Of a DNA stretch of 64,000 bases, positions 8,451-17,224 are shown in pieces. The position numbers were made by a program, and so were the translations under genes. This DNA is from DATEDA01 sp963820965. GTDB taxonomy: Bacteria; Pseudomonadota; Gammaproteobacteria; Burkholderiales; SG8-39. The stretch covers positions 1 to 64,000 of the forward strand of contig CAWGCC010000015.1 in the NCBI GenBank assembly GCA_963820965.1. The letters run 5' to 3'. The notes beneath the pieces are model-generated. The model worked only from the letters and a program-made list of their open reading frames with translations, was not told where the DNA came from and made no database searches. Position 1 is the first letter of the stretch, and every line of letters begins with the position of its first letter.

Positions 8451-9552
8451 ATGCCAATCAAGATGGGACGACCGCGCGAACGAAACAAAGACCTGCCGCC
8501 GGGCGTCCGTCTAATCGACGGCCGCTACTACTGGAAGCCGACGAGCGCGGCTGAGCGCGCTGCCCGCAAAGCGAAGGGGCTGAAGGCGACCGTCCCGCTG
8601 GGTTCCGATCCGGCGGAGATGCGTCGAGCGTGGGTGCGGCTCAATCCGCCTGACGGCGCGCCGGTCGAGAATACCGTCGCTTACCTCATCGAGCGCTATC
8701 GGAAGGAGGAGGTGGATCGCGTCGATCCGCGCACCCGCCAACCGAAGCGCACCGAGAAGACGCGCGACGAGTATCGGCGTCAGCTCGGCAAGTGGGAGGA
8801 GCGGATCGGCACGATGCGCTACGCCCGGAACGCCGTCGAGGCCTCCGCTGGTGACTGCTTCCGCCGGATGAACGTCGTGCAGTTTCTCCGTAACTCCAAG
8901 ACGCCGACGCAGGCGAACAAGGATGTTTCGGTCGCTCTCGCAAGTCTTCGAGTACGCGCGCGACGTCGGCCTCACCGAGTACAACCCGTGCGAGGGGGCA
9001 GAGCGCAATACCGAGCTCCCGCGCGATCGCGAGGCGCTGGCGTGGGAGGTCGAAGCGCTGCTCGCTGCGGCGTCCCCGCTGCTCGCGCTGATGATCCGCT
9101 TCGTGCGCATCACCGGCTGGCGCGGCCACGAGATTCGCTCGCTCGAGCATCGCCAGGTCGAGCCCGGCGGTATCCGGCTGCAGCGCGCGAAGGGCGGAAA
9201 GCGCGAGCTATGGGAGTGGACGCCCGAGCTCCGGGCGATCGTCGAAGAGGCGAAAGCGCTCCGTGGGGCGGTGCGGTCGCTTCACTACGTGTTCTGCACG
9301 CGCAAGGGCGGACAGCTCACGGAGTGGGGGTTGCAGTCGCTCTGGCGCGCGACGCTGCGGCGGGCGAACCGGCAGCTCGCCGATGCCGGCGTCGCGATCA
9401 CGGGGCTCACCTTCCACGACCTGCGCTCGAAGGCGATCGATGACGCCGCCGAACGCGGCCGCGATCCGGTCGCCTTCGCAAGCCACACGGACGGCAAGGT
9501 GACGCAGCGGCACTATCTTCGCAGAGCGAAGCGGCAGACGCCGCTCGAGTAG
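8451..9552 (+). CDS. Second tyrosine recombinase (phage-type integrase), one frameshift as sequenced
   Basis: About 366 aa once an extra G near 8923 is removed (after TPTQANK the frame moves to MFRSLSQVFEYARDVG). The N-terminus (GRPRERNKDLPPGVRLIDGRYYW) is the arm-type binding motif of phage integrases. The SAM-like core follows, then the catalytic Arg (TGWRGHEIRSL), Lys (AKGGKRE), FHDLRSKA and the HTDG...RHYLRR block with the nucleophile Tyr. The gene points at the 3' end of tRNA-Thr 80 bases downstream, the usual position of an integrase at its attachment site. Confidence 0.85.
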
Positions 9553-9575
9553 ATCCGGCAAGCCTTCGGCGCGGA

Positions 9576-9602
9576 CCGGAATTGTGCAATTCCGGGGAAT
9601 TG
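9576..9602. repeat. Overlapping palindromes between integrase 2 and tRNA-Thr
   Basis: CCGGAATT-GTGC-AATTCCGG (9576-9595) is a perfect inverted repeat. It overlaps a second palindrome, CAATTCC-GG-GGAATTG (9587-9602), so three GGAATT half-sites alternate in orientation within 27 bases. Position suggests an integrase or excisionase binding site, or a terminator of the integrase operon. Confidence 0.5.
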
Positions 9603-9632
9603 GCAAACCGCGCAAACGCAAGTGCTTGATTC

Positions 9633-9707
9633 TGGTGCCGGCTATCCGATTTGAACGGATGACCTACCGCTTACAAGGCGGTTGCTCTACCCCTGAGCTA
9701 AGCCGGC
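9633..9707 (-). tRNA. tRNA-Thr (anticodon UGU), CCA encoded
   Basis: A full cloverleaf on the minus strand. The acceptor stem is GCCGGCT/AGCCGGC, the D-arm GCTC/GAGC, the anticodon stem ACCGC/GCGGT with loop CTTGTAA, and the T-arm ATCCG-TTCAAAT-CGGAT. Discriminator A and CCA follow. Its 3' end faces the integrase genes, so it is the probable attachment site of the element to the left. Confidence 0.95.
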
Positions 9708-9719
9708 ACGGCCGCGGCG

Positions 9720-9725
9720 ATTATA
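9720..9725 (-). promoter_or_regulatory. -10 box of tRNA-Thr
   Basis: TATAAT on the minus strand, 12 bases before the mature 5' end of the tRNA. No good -35 match is visible upstream. Confidence 0.5.
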
Positions 9726-9756
9726 CGCGGCGCGATCCGGCTGCCCGCCGGGCGCG

Positions 9757-10187
9757 TCACTTGATGACGCGCAGGTTCGGGCTTGCCGCCGCCCGGGCGC
9801 GGACGGCGGCTCGGGCGCGGCCGGGCCTTCCTTCGACAGCGCCTCGCCGCTCGCTTCCCAGGCGGTTTCCTTGCGCCCGGTCTCGAACGACATGCCGTGG
9901 CCGTTCTCGCGCGCGTAGATCGCCGCCACCTGCGACACCGGGATCGAAAGGTCCCGCGGCACGCCGCCGAACCGGGCCGCGAACTCGATCACGTCGTTGC
10001 CCATCTTCAGCTTGTGCGCCGCGAGCGGCCCGATGTTGAGCACGATCTCGCCGTTGCGGACGTACTCGACCGGCACGCGCGTCTCGGCGTCGACGATCAC
10101 CGAGACGTAGGGCGTGTAGCCGTTGTCCACGCACCACTCGTAGAGCGCGCGGAGGAGGTACGGCTTGGTCGGGACCGGCTCGGCCAT
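9757..10187 (-). CDS. sspB: SspB, ClpXP adaptor (one frameshift near the 3' end)
   Basis: SspB delivers ssrA-tagged peptides to ClpXP. The N-terminal substrate-binding domain starts MAEPVPTKPYLLRALYEWC and contains NIGPLAAHKLKMGNDVIEF. A variable acidic/proline linker follows. The final ClpX-binding tail (ASPNLRVIK) is in another frame. Adding one C in the C-run near 9800 restores the frame and gives about 143 aa, normal for beta-proteobacterial SspB. It forms an operon with sspA, as usual. Confidence 0.88.
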
Positions 10188-10237
10188 GCGCGAGAGTGTA
10201 CGCCGGGGTCGGGCGGGCAGGCCGACCGCGCGCGGCA

Positions 10238-10837
10238 CTATTTCCGCATCACCTTCTCGGACGGCGTGAGCGCGTCGATGAACGCCGGCCGGCTGAACAG
10301 CCGCTCGGCGTACTTCGCGAGCGGCGCCGCCGACTTCGGCAGCGTGATGCCGTAGTAGTCGAGCCGCCACAGCAGCGGCGAGATCGCCACGTCGAGCATC
10401 GAGAACTCGTCGCCGAGCATGTACTTCTGCTTCGTGAACACCGGCGACAGCTCGGTGAGCCGGTCGGCCACGTGGCTGCGCGACTTGTCCTGCTGCTTGG
10501 CGTTGCCCTGCTCGAGGTGGTCGATCTGGCTGAAGAGCTCGACCTCGAAGTTGAAGAGGAAGAGCCGCGCCCGCGCCCGCATCACCGGGTCGGCCGGCAT
10601 CAGCTGCGGGTGCGGAAAGCGCTCGTCGATGTACTCGTTGATGATGTTCGCCTCGTACAGGATGAGGTCGCGCTCGACGAGCACCGGAAGGCGGCCGTAC
10701 GGGTTCATCACCGCGATGTCTTCCGGCTTGTTGTACATGTCGACGTCGATGATCTGGAAATCCATGCCCTTCTCGTACAGCACGATGCGGCAGCGCTGCG
10801 AGAACGGGCAGGTCGTTCCGGAGTAGAGGTTCATCAT
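10238..10837 (-). CDS. sspA: Stringent starvation protein A
   Basis: RNA-polymerase-associated protein with a glutathione S-transferase fold, 199 aa. The thioredoxin-like N-terminal domain opens LYSGTTCPFSQRCRIVL. NPYGRLPVLVERDLILYEANIINEYIDERFP is the family signature region, and the C-terminal helical domain runs to EKVMRK. It binds polymerase during starvation and acid stress. In Betaproteobacteria it usually lies between the petABC genes and sspB, as here. Confidence 0.95.
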   Translation of the reverse strand: MMNLYSGTTCPFSQRCRIVLYEKGMDFQIIDVDMYNKPEDIAVMNPYGRLPVLVERDLILYEANIINEYIDERFPHPQLMPADPVMRARARLFLFNFEVELFSQIDHLEQGNAKQQDKSRSHVADRLTELSPVFTKQKYMLGDEFSMLDVAISPLLWRLDYYGITLPKSAAPLAKYAERLFSRPAFIDALTPSEKVMRK

Positions 10838-10849
10838 GGGACTGGCCTT

Positions 10850-10867
10850 GCCCCCGCGGGCGGGGGC
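10850..10867. repeat. GC hairpin between sspA and petC
   Basis: GCCCCCGC-GG-GCGGGGGC, a perfect 8-bp stem. There is no T-run on the minus strand, so it may slow polymerase or protect the 3' end of the petABC transcript rather than terminate. Confidence 0.4.
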
Positions 10868-10917
10868 TCAAAAGGTGAGGCGGGCGCGGGCGTTCGCGCC
10901 CATCCCTAGTTGGGGCT

Positions 10918-11699
10918 TCAGTGCACGTCTTTCCAGTACGCCTGCTTGAGGAAGTACGTGAGGAATATCAGGACCGTCAGGCCGATCAGCACCCAGATGC
11001 CGAGCGCGCTTGCGCGCCATCTGGTGCGGCTCGCCCATCCAGGCGAGGAAGTTCACCAGGTCGTAGACGGTCTTGTCGTACTCGAGCTCGACTGCGAGCC
11101 GGGGGTGAGCGGCTCGAGCTTGACGATCTTCAGCGGCTTGCCGTCCTCGCCGAGGATCGGCCGGCCATCCCTGCTGACCGCCTCCTCCCTCGCGATGCGC
11201 TCGCCCTGGAGCCTCCACAGCGACGTGCGGCATGCCGACGTTCGGGTAGACGAGGTTGTTCCACCCCGTCGGCGGTGGCCGGATCGCGATAGAAGCTGCG
11301 CAGGTACGTGTAGAGCCAGTCGGGACCGCGCGAGCGCGCGATCACCGACAGGTCGGGCGGCGTCGCGCCGAACCAGTCCTTCGCGTCCCTCGGCGACATC
11401 GCGATCGCCATCGGCATGCCGATCTTCTCGGCCGTGAACATCAGGTTGTCCTTGATCTGCTCCTCGGTGAGGCCGATGTCGCGCAGCGCGTTGTAGCGCA
11501 TGAGCGACGCGCTGTGGCAGTTCAGGCAGAAGTTGACGAACGTGCGCGCGCCGGACTGGAGGCTCGCGACGTCGGTGACGTCGGTGCCGATGTCGTCGAG
11601 CTTGACGCCCTCCGACGCGGCGCGGGCGGGACCGGCGGCGAACGCCGCGGCGAGCACGATCGCGGCGAGCGCCGCGGCGAGGCGTCTGGTCGTTCTCAC
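10918..11699 (-). CDS. petC: Cytochrome c1 of the bc1 complex (several frameshifts as sequenced)
   Basis: Membrane-anchored c-type cytochrome that accepts electrons from the Rieske protein. A signal peptide opens the gene (LAAALAAIVLAAAFAAGPARA). Heme attachment is CLNCHS, and the axial Met region is near MPMAIAMSPRDAKDW. The C-terminal anchor (LGIWVLIGLTVLIFLTYFLKQAYWKDVH) is readable. Frame breaks occur near 11258, 11228, 11090 and 11015; three look like one-base insertions. About 260 codons remain, the normal length. GTG 11699 overlaps the petB stop (GTGA). Because the enzyme is central to respiration, errors in the sequence are more likely than loss. Confidence 0.88.
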
Positions 11700-13078
11700 G
11701 TCACCCTCTCCGGCGGCGTCTCGGTCTTGTCGATCGACGTGTACCACGGCATCAGCAGGAAGAAGCCGAAGTACAGGATGGTGCCGACCTGCGCGATGCG
11801 CGTGAGCGTGTCGGTCGGGGTCAGCATGCCGAGGTACCCGAGCACCACGAACGAGATGACGAAGATCGTCAGCGCGAGCTTGTACATCCAGCCCTTGTAG
11901 CGGATCGACTTCACCGGCGAGCGGTCGAGCCACGGCAGGAACGCGAAGATCAGGACCGAGGCGCCCATCAGGATCACGCCCCACACCTTCGCCTCGAGGA
12001 GATAGAGGAGCACGAGGACGACGGCGCCGGCGCCGACCATCGCCATGCGCAGCATGTTGTTGCCTCGCCGCAGGAACGCCCACACCATGAAGAGCGCGAC
12101 CGCGACGCCGATCACCCACTTCAGATCGTCGGTGGTCGCCCGCAGCACCGAGTAGTACGGCGTGAAGTACCAGACCGGCGCGATGTGCGGCGGCGTCTTC
12201 AGCGGATCGGCGGGGATGAAGTTGTTGTGCTCGAGGAAGTAGCCGCCGAACTCGGGCGCGAAGAACGCGATGAGCGAGAACACCAGCAGGAACACCATCA
12301 CCCCGAACAGGTCCTTCACCGTGTAGTAGGGGTGGAAGGGGATGCCGTCGACCGGGTGGCCGGTGCGCGGATCGATGTTCTTCTTGATCTCGACGCCGTC
12401 GGGGTTGTTCGAGCCGGTCTCGTGCAGCGCCATCAGGTGCGCCACGACCAGCCCGAGCAGCACCAGCGGAACCGCGATCACGTGGAAGGCGAAGAAGCGG
12501 TTGAGCGTCGCGTCCCCGACCACGTAGTCGCCGCGGATCCAGATCGCGAGGTCCTCGCCGACGATCGGAATCGCGGCGAAGAGGTTCACGATCACCTGCG
12601 CGCCCCAGAACGACATCTGGCCCCAGGGCAGGAGATAGCCGAAGAACGCTTCGGCCATCAGGCACAGGAAGATGGCGACGCCGAACAGCCAGGTGAGCTC
12701 GCGCGGCTTGCGGTACGAGCCGTACATCAGCGCGCGGAACATGTGCAGGTAGACGCAGATGAAGAAGAACGACGCGCCGGTCGAGTGCAGGTAGCGGATC
12801 AGCCAGCCCCACGGCACCTCGCGCATGATGTACTCGACCGACGCGAACGCGAGGAGCGCGTCGGGCTTGTAGTTCATGGTGAGGAAGATGCCGGTGACGA
12901 TCTGCAGCACCAGCACGAAGAGCGCGAGCGAGCCGAAGTAGTACCAGAAGTTGAAGTTCTTCGGCGCGTAGTACTCGCTGAGCTGCGACTTCCAGAGCGC
13001 CGAGAGCGGAAAGCGCGCATCGACCCACTCGAAGAGCTCGCGCACCCAGGCGCCCCTGGAGGTTGTGCCGTTCGCCAT
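11696..13078 (-). CDS. petB: Cytochrome b of the bc1 complex
   Basis: Quinol-oxidising core subunit, 460 aa, eight membrane helices, full-length (b6 plus subunit-IV parts in one chain). Heme ligands are H98, H112, H199 and H214; 14 residues separate the second pair. The Qo-site motif reads P301-V-W-Y rather than PEWY. It lies between petA and petC in the standard operon, with a 4-base gap to petA and a GTGA overlap with petC. Confidence 0.97.
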   Translation of the reverse strand: MANGTTSRGAWVRELFEWVDARFPLSALWKSQLSEYYAPKNFNFWYYFGSLALFVLVLQIVTGIFLTMNYKPDALLAFASVEYIMREVPWGWLIRYLHSTGASFFFICVYLHMFRALMYGSYRKPRELTWLFGVAIFLCLMAEAFFGYLLPWGQMSFWGAQVIVNLFAAIPIVGEDLAIWIRGDYVVGDATLNRFFAFHVIAVPLVLLGLVVAHLMALHETGSNNPDGVEIKKNIDPRTGHPVDGIPFHPYYTVKDLFGVMVFLLVFSLIAFFAPEFGGYFLEHNNFIPADPLKTPPHIAPVWYFTPYYSVLRATTDDLKWVIGVAVALFMVWAFLRRGNNMLRMAMVGAGAVVLVLLYLLEAKVWGVILMGASVLIFAFLPWLDRSPVKSIRYKGWMYKLALTIFVISFVVLGYLGMLTPTDTLTRIAQVGTILYFGFFLLMPWYTSIDKTETPPERVT

Positions 13079-13082
13079 CGCG

Positions 13083-13712
13083 TCAGGCCTTGTCGTCGCC
13101 GATCAGCACCTTCTGATCGGAGAGGTACTTGTAGCGCGGGACCGGCAGGTTGTCCGGCGCGGGGAAGTTCGCGTACACGCGCGCGGAGAGGTCGAACCGC
13201 GAGCCGTGGCACGGACAGAGGAAGCCGCCCGGCCAGCTCGCGCCCATGCTCGGATCCCCGGGTGCGAACCTGGCGGTCGGTGAGCAGCCGAGGTGGGTGC
13301 AGATGCCGACCGTCACGAGAATGTCCTTCTTCTCCTCGCGGGCGCGCCAGACGTTCTGCGCGTACTCCGGCTGGGACGAACGCTTCGACAGCGGGTCGGC
13401 GAGCTGCGCCTCGTCCTTCTTCAGCGTGTCCATCATCGCCGGCGTCCGGCGCACGATCCACACCGGCTTGCCCTGCCACTCGACCACCATCATCGCGCCC
13501 GGCTCGAGGTTGGAGATGTCGGCCTCGACCGGCGCCCCGAGCGCCCTGGCGCGCTCCGACGGCTCCATGCTCGCGATGAACGGCCAGGTCGCCGCAGCCG
13601 TCGCCGCCCCGCCGGCAACGCACGTCGCGACCAGGAGCGTGCGCCGGGTCTGATCGACCTGGTCGTCGCCGACATCACCGTGCGGCAAGGTCGCTTGCGA
13701 GGAGGTGCTCAT
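13083..13712 (-). CDS. petA: Ubiquinol-cytochrome c reductase Rieske iron-sulfur subunit
   Basis: High-potential [2Fe-2S] subunit, 209 aa. Cluster ligands are C138 and H140 (CTHLGC) and C166 and H169 (CPCHGS); C143 and C168 form the disulfide. The N-terminal anchor has a Tat-like motif (QTRRTLLVATC), in line with the known Tat export of Rieske proteins, and tatABC lies 2.2 kb away. First gene of petABC, with a promoter just upstream. Confidence 0.97.
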   Translation of the reverse strand: MSTSSQATLPHGDVGDDQVDQTRRTLLVATCVAGGAATAAATWPFIASMEPSERARALGAPVEADISNLEPGAMMVVEWQGKPVWIVRRTPAMMDTLKKDEAQLADPLSKRSSQPEYAQNVWRAREEKKDILVTVGICTHLGCSPTARFAPGDPSMGASWPGGFLCPCHGSRFDLSARVYANFPAPDNLPVPRYKYLSDQKVLIGDDKA

Positions 13713-13765
13713 GGAGATCCTTGTCTGGCGTTCAGTGTGGAAAGCTGGGCGCGGCGGGACGCGCG

Positions 13766-13794
13766 ATTATAGCCAAGGCCGTTATCGATTGAAA
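13766..13794 (-). promoter_or_regulatory. petABC promoter
   Basis: On the minus strand a perfect TATAAT (13766-13771) follows TTTCAA (13789-13794) with a 17-base spacer, about 55 bases before the petA start. The stretch is clearly AT-richer than its surroundings. Confidence 0.6.
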
Positions 13795-13852
13795 GTTTTT
13801 GCACGTAACCTGTTGACCAAACGCGCAAAAAACGCGCCGCCGGGAGGGCGCG

Positions 13853-14599
13853 TCAAACCGGATTGTCGATGTCGATGAACTGGTGCGCGAGGCCGAACAT
13901 GCGCGCGAGGTGCTCGCCGAGCGCCTGCACCCCGAATCGCTCGGTCGCATGGTGCCCGGCGGCGGCGAATGCCACCCCCGACTCGCGTGCGAGATGCACG
14001 TGCTGCTCCGAGATCTCGCCGGTGACGTACACGTCGACGCCCAGCCCGATCGCCGTCTCGAAGAACCCCTGCGCCGCCCCGGTGCACCACGCGGCGCGCG
14101 AGACCGGCCGGCCCGGCTCGCCGACGACGAGCGGCTCGCGACCCAGCCGCGTCCTGACCCGCGCCGCGAACCCGGCGAGATCCGTCGGTGCATCGAGCGC
14201 ACCGTAGGCGACGAGGTCCTGCTCGCCCGTTCGCCCTTCCATCCGCAGCCCGAGCCGCGTGGCCAGCTGCGCGTTGTTGCCGAGCTCCGGGTGCAGGTCG
14301 AGCGGGAGGTGGTACGCGTAGAGGTTCAGGCCTGCGGCGAGCAGCCGCTCGATGCGGCGCTTGCGCGGCCCGACGAGCCGCGGGTCCTCGCCCTTCCAGA
14401 AATAGCCGTGATGGACCAGCAGCGCGTCCGCCCCGGCGGCGACGGCGCGCTCGATAAGTGCCACGCTCGCGGTGACGCCGGAGACGAGCCGGCCCACCTC
14501 CGGCCGACCTTCCACCTGCAATCCGTTTGGGCAATAATCCCGTATCCGGGAGACATCCAGCAGCTGGTCGAGATGACGCGCCAGCTCGTCACGGTTCAT
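13853..14599 (-). CDS. Nif3-like dinuclear metal-centre protein (YbgI family)
   Basis: Protein of 248 aa, standard length, belonging to the GTP cyclohydrolase I type 2/NIF3 family. Metal-binding motifs are seen: LLVHHGYFWKGE (two His), YHLPLDLHPELGNN, and near the end SGVAFAAAGHHATERFG. The biochemical role of the family is unsettled. It is divergent from the protease gene with only 50 bases between starts. Confidence 0.93.
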   Translation of the reverse strand: MNRDELARHLDQLLDVSRIRDYCPNGLQVEGRPEVGRLVSGVTASVALIERAVAAGADALLVHHGYFWKGEDPRLVGPRKRRIERLLAAGLNLYAYHLPLDLHPELGNNAQLATRLGLRMEGRTGEQDLVAYGALDAPTDLAGFAARVRTRLGREPLVVGEPGRPVSRAAWCTGAAQGFFETAIGLGVDVYVTGEISEQHVHLARESGVAFAAAGHHATERFGVQALGEHLARMFGLAHQFIDIDNPV

Positions 14600-14649
14600 C
14601 GCCGGTCCGCTCCCATTCCCTCTCCGAACCGCATTCTAGACGCCCGGCC

Positions 14650-15822
14650 ATGACCCTCAAGAAGCTCTGGCTGGTTTTCGCGCAGGCCGCAACCGTGGCG
14701 GTCGCAGCGCTCTTCGTCGTCGCGACGCTGAAGCCTGAGTGGCTCGCAGCCCGCGACGCGGCTCCGGCGCCGGTGGTGGTGCAGCAGGCGGCGCCCCAGC
14801 GCGAGGGCGCCGCGACGGCAGGCTCCTACGGCGATGCGGTGGTCAAGGCAGCGCCGGCGGTGGTGTACATCTTCTCCTCGGGCGTTGTCCGCAGCGCGCG
14901 CCATCCGTTTCCGGACGACCCGGTCTTCCGGCGCTTTTTCGGCGATTCGCTCGACGAGCCGCGCCGGGCCGCGAGCCTCGGGTCGGGCGTGATCGTGAGC
15001 GCAAAAGGCCATGTGCTCACGAACAATCACGTCGTCGAGAGCATGGAAGAGATCGAGGTCCTCCTCGCCGACGGCAAGACGCGGCTGAAGGCGAAGCTGG
15101 TCGGCACCGATCCCGAAACCGACCTCGCGGTGCTGAAGGTGGACCGCGAGAACCTGCCGGCGATCACGTTCGGCGCGGTCGAGGCGGTGCGCGTCGGTGA
15201 CGTGGTGCTCGCGATCGGCAACCCGTTCGGCGTCGGCCAGACGGTGACAATGGGCATCGTGTCGGCGCTCGGCCGGCGCGGGCTCAACCTCAACACCTAC
15301 GAGAACTTCATCCAGACGGACGCGTCGATCAACGTCGGCAACTCGGGCGGTGCCCTGATCGACGCCGCGGGAAACCTGATCGGCATCAATACGGCAATCT
15401 TCTCCCGTACCGGCGGCTCGGTCGGGATCGGGTTCGCGATCCCGGTATCGACCGCGAAAACCGTGCTCGCGCAGATCGTCGAGCAGGGCGGCGTGACGCG
15501 CGGCTATATCGGCGTGCAGACGCAGGGGGGATCGTCCGAGGTTGCGGAGTCGTTCCGGGCCGCCAAGACGTCCGGCGTCGTGATCGCCGGTGTCGAGCGG
15601 GATGGCCCGGCCGAGAAAGCGGGTGTCAAGGCGGGCGACGTGCTCCTCGCGGTCAACGCGGTGCCGACCCCCGACGCGGCGACGATGCTGGACACCGTCG
15701 CGGACCTCAAGCCGGGGAGCCAGGCGAGCCTCAAGCTGCGGCGCGAGCAGAAGGAGCTCGACCTGCAGGTCACTGTCGGCAAGCGGCCGCCGGCGCAGCC
15801 GCGGCGCGGCGTGCGGGAGTAG
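14650..15822 (+). CDS. DegP/DegS-type periplasmic serine protease with one PDZ domain
   Basis: Trypsin-like HtrA protease of 390 aa. The N-terminal hydrophobic segment (residues 5-25) acts as a signal anchor. The catalytic triad is H127 (TNNHVVE), D158 (ETDLAVLK) and S232 (GNSGGAL). One PDZ domain covers about residues 285-375 (GYIGVQ, ...GPAEKAGVKAGDVLLAVN). The single PDZ and anchor resemble DegS/AlgW, which start envelope-stress signalling, more than two-PDZ DegP. No rseA/rpoE gene is in the window. I chose ATG 14650 because it gives the signal anchor at the start. Confidence 0.9.
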   Translation: MTLKKLWLVFAQAATVAVAALFVVATLKPEWLAARDAAPAPVVVQQAAPQREGAATAGSYGDAVVKAAPAVVYIFSSGVVRSARHPFPDDPVFRRFFGDSLDEPRRAASLGSGVIVSAKGHVLTNNHVVESMEEIEVLLADGKTRLKAKLVGTDPETDLAVLKVDRENLPAITFGAVEAVRVGDVVLAIGNPFGVGQTVTMGIVSALGRRGLNLNTYENFIQTDASINVGNSGGALIDAAGNLIGINTAIFSRTGGSVGIGFAIPVSTAKTVLAQIVEQGGVTRGYIGVQTQGGSSEVAESFRAAKTSGVVIAGVERDGPAEKAGVKAGDVLLAVNAVPTPDAATMLDTVADLKPGSQASLKLRREQKELDLQVTVGKRPPAQPRRGVRE

Positions 15823-15838
15823 TTCCTCGTAGGCCGTG

Positions 15839-15896
15839 ACTCCGGCGCAAGCCGGAGTCTAGGAAAGGCTTGCTGGATCCCGGCGTTCGCCGGGAT
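15839..15896. repeat. Twin extragenic palindromes between convergent genes
   Basis: ACTCCGGC-GCAA-GCCGGAGT (15839-15858) and ATCCCGGCG-TT-CGCCGGGAT (15877-15896) lie between the protease and tatC stop codons. The second resembles the dispersed GGATCCCGGCG palindromes frequent in Betaproteobacteria. They may act as a two-way transcript end. Confidence 0.6.
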
Positions 15897-15935
15897 GACT
15901 GCGCGCGGCGCCGGCTCCACCGGCGCGTTGCGCAG

Positions 15936-16745
15936 TCACTTCAGGTCCTTGCTCTCCGCCTCGGCCCGGTCGAGCTCGCGGTCCATGTCGGCGTCGGAAG
16001 GCGCCTTCCAGCCGGGCTCGCCCGCGGGCTTCACGATGAACCGCGCGAGCAGGAGGCCCAGCTCGTAGAGCAGGCACATCGGGATCGCGAGCAGGAGCTG
16101 CGACAGCACGTCGGGAGGCGTGACGATCGCCGCCACGACGAATGCGCCGACGATCACGTAAGGTCGCGCGGACTTGAGCTGCTCGATCGTCACGATGCCC
16201 GCGCGCGCGAGCACGACCACCACCACCGGGATCTCGAACGTCACGCCGAATGCGAGGAACATCGTCAGGACGAAGCTGAAGTAGGCCTCGATGTCGGGCG
16301 CCGGCGTGATGCTCTGCGGCGCGAAGCTGTTGATGAACGCGAAGATCTTGCCGAACACGAAGTAGTAGCAGAACGCGATCCCGGCGAGGAACAGGACCGA
16401 GCTCGCGATCACCAGCGGCAGCACCAGGCGCTTCTCGTGGGCATAGAGGCCTGGCGCGACGAACGCCCACGCCTGGTAGAGGACATACGGCAGCACGACG
16501 ATCAGCGCGACCCACGCGGTCACCTTGACCGGCACCATGAACGGCGTGATCACCCCGGTTGCGATCATCCTCGTCCCCTCGGGCAGCGCCTGCATCAGCG
16601 GCGCCGCGAGGAAGTCGTAGATCGGCCCGGAACCCGGGTAGAAGAAGAGCACGATGAACGCGAGCCCGACTGCGAGCAGCGACCGCAGCAGCCGGTCGCG
16701 CAGCTCGACAAGATGGGAGATGAAGGTGTCCTGCTGCTCGGACAT
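15936..16745 (-). CDS. tatC: Twin-arginine translocase subunit TatC
   Basis: Six-helix core of the Tat translocon, which recognises twin-arginine signals, 269 aa. The N-terminal SHLVELRDRLLRSL motif is the signal-binding family signature, followed by six hydrophobic helices. The C-terminal tail is charged. Last gene of hisE-hinT-tatABC. Likely clients in this window are the Rieske protein, the IorB-like subunit and the aldo/keto reductase. Confidence 0.97.
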   Translation of the reverse strand: MSEQQDTFISHLVELRDRLLRSLLAVGLAFIVLFFYPGSGPIYDFLAAPLMQALPEGTRMIATGVITPFMVPVKVTAWVALIVVLPYVLYQAWAFVAPGLYAHEKRLVLPLVIASSVLFLAGIAFCYYFVFGKIFAFINSFAPQSITPAPDIEAYFSFVLTMFLAFGVTFEIPVVVVVLARAGIVTIEQLKSARPYVIVGAFVVAAIVTPPDVLSQLLLAIPMCLLYELGLLLARFIVKPAGEPGWKAPSDADMDRELDRAEAESKDLK

Positions 16746-16757
16746 GGCCTGCCGGCG

Positions 16758-17156
16758 CTACACCTTCGCTTCCGCAGGCGCCTTCGGACTCTCGGTCGAC
16801 GGGGGCAGCGCGGCGTCCGATGCGGACGCGGTAGGCGACGCGGCGGCATTGGCCCCGGCGACCGGGTCCGCGATCGAACGGTTGAGATCGTCGCCGACCG
16901 CACGCACCTGATTGTCGACCTCGCTGACGGACTGCTCGACCGAACGCGCCGCATCCTCGAACTGGGAGCGCAGCTTCTTCAGCTCGTCCAGTTCGATCTC
17001 GCGCTGGATGTCGGCCTTGACGTCGTTCACATAGCGCTGCAGACGGCCGAACATGATGCCGGCGGTGCGTGCCACCTTCGGCAGCCGCTCCGGGCCGATC
17101 ACGAGCAGGGCGACCACCGCGATGACGAGCAGTTCTGAGAAGCCGATGTCGAACAT
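16758..17156 (-). CDS. tatB: Twin-arginine translocase subunit TatB
   Basis: Protein of 132 aa with one N-terminal helix (FSELLVIAVVALLVIGPERLPKVARTAG), the TatB hallmark including GPERLP. A charged amphipathic helix and an Ala/Pro-rich tail follow. TatB binds signal peptides together with TatC. Confidence 0.96.
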   Translation of the reverse strand: MFDIGFSELLVIAVVALLVIGPERLPKVARTAGIMFGRLQRYVNDVKADIQREIELDELKKLRSQFEDAARSVEQSVSEVDNQVRAVGDDLNRSIADPVAGANAAASPTASASDAALPPSTESPKAPAEAKV

Positions 17157-17224
17157 GATTCACGAGGGTCCAAAAAAAGACGCCGGGTGGCCCCGGCATC
17201 CTCGTTTCCCGACGCGGCTTCGCG

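Noticed and set aside
11130..13028. Long alternative minus-strand frame over petB
   Set aside because: It is the out-of-frame shadow of petB joined to the petC start; only the petB and petC frames show family residues.
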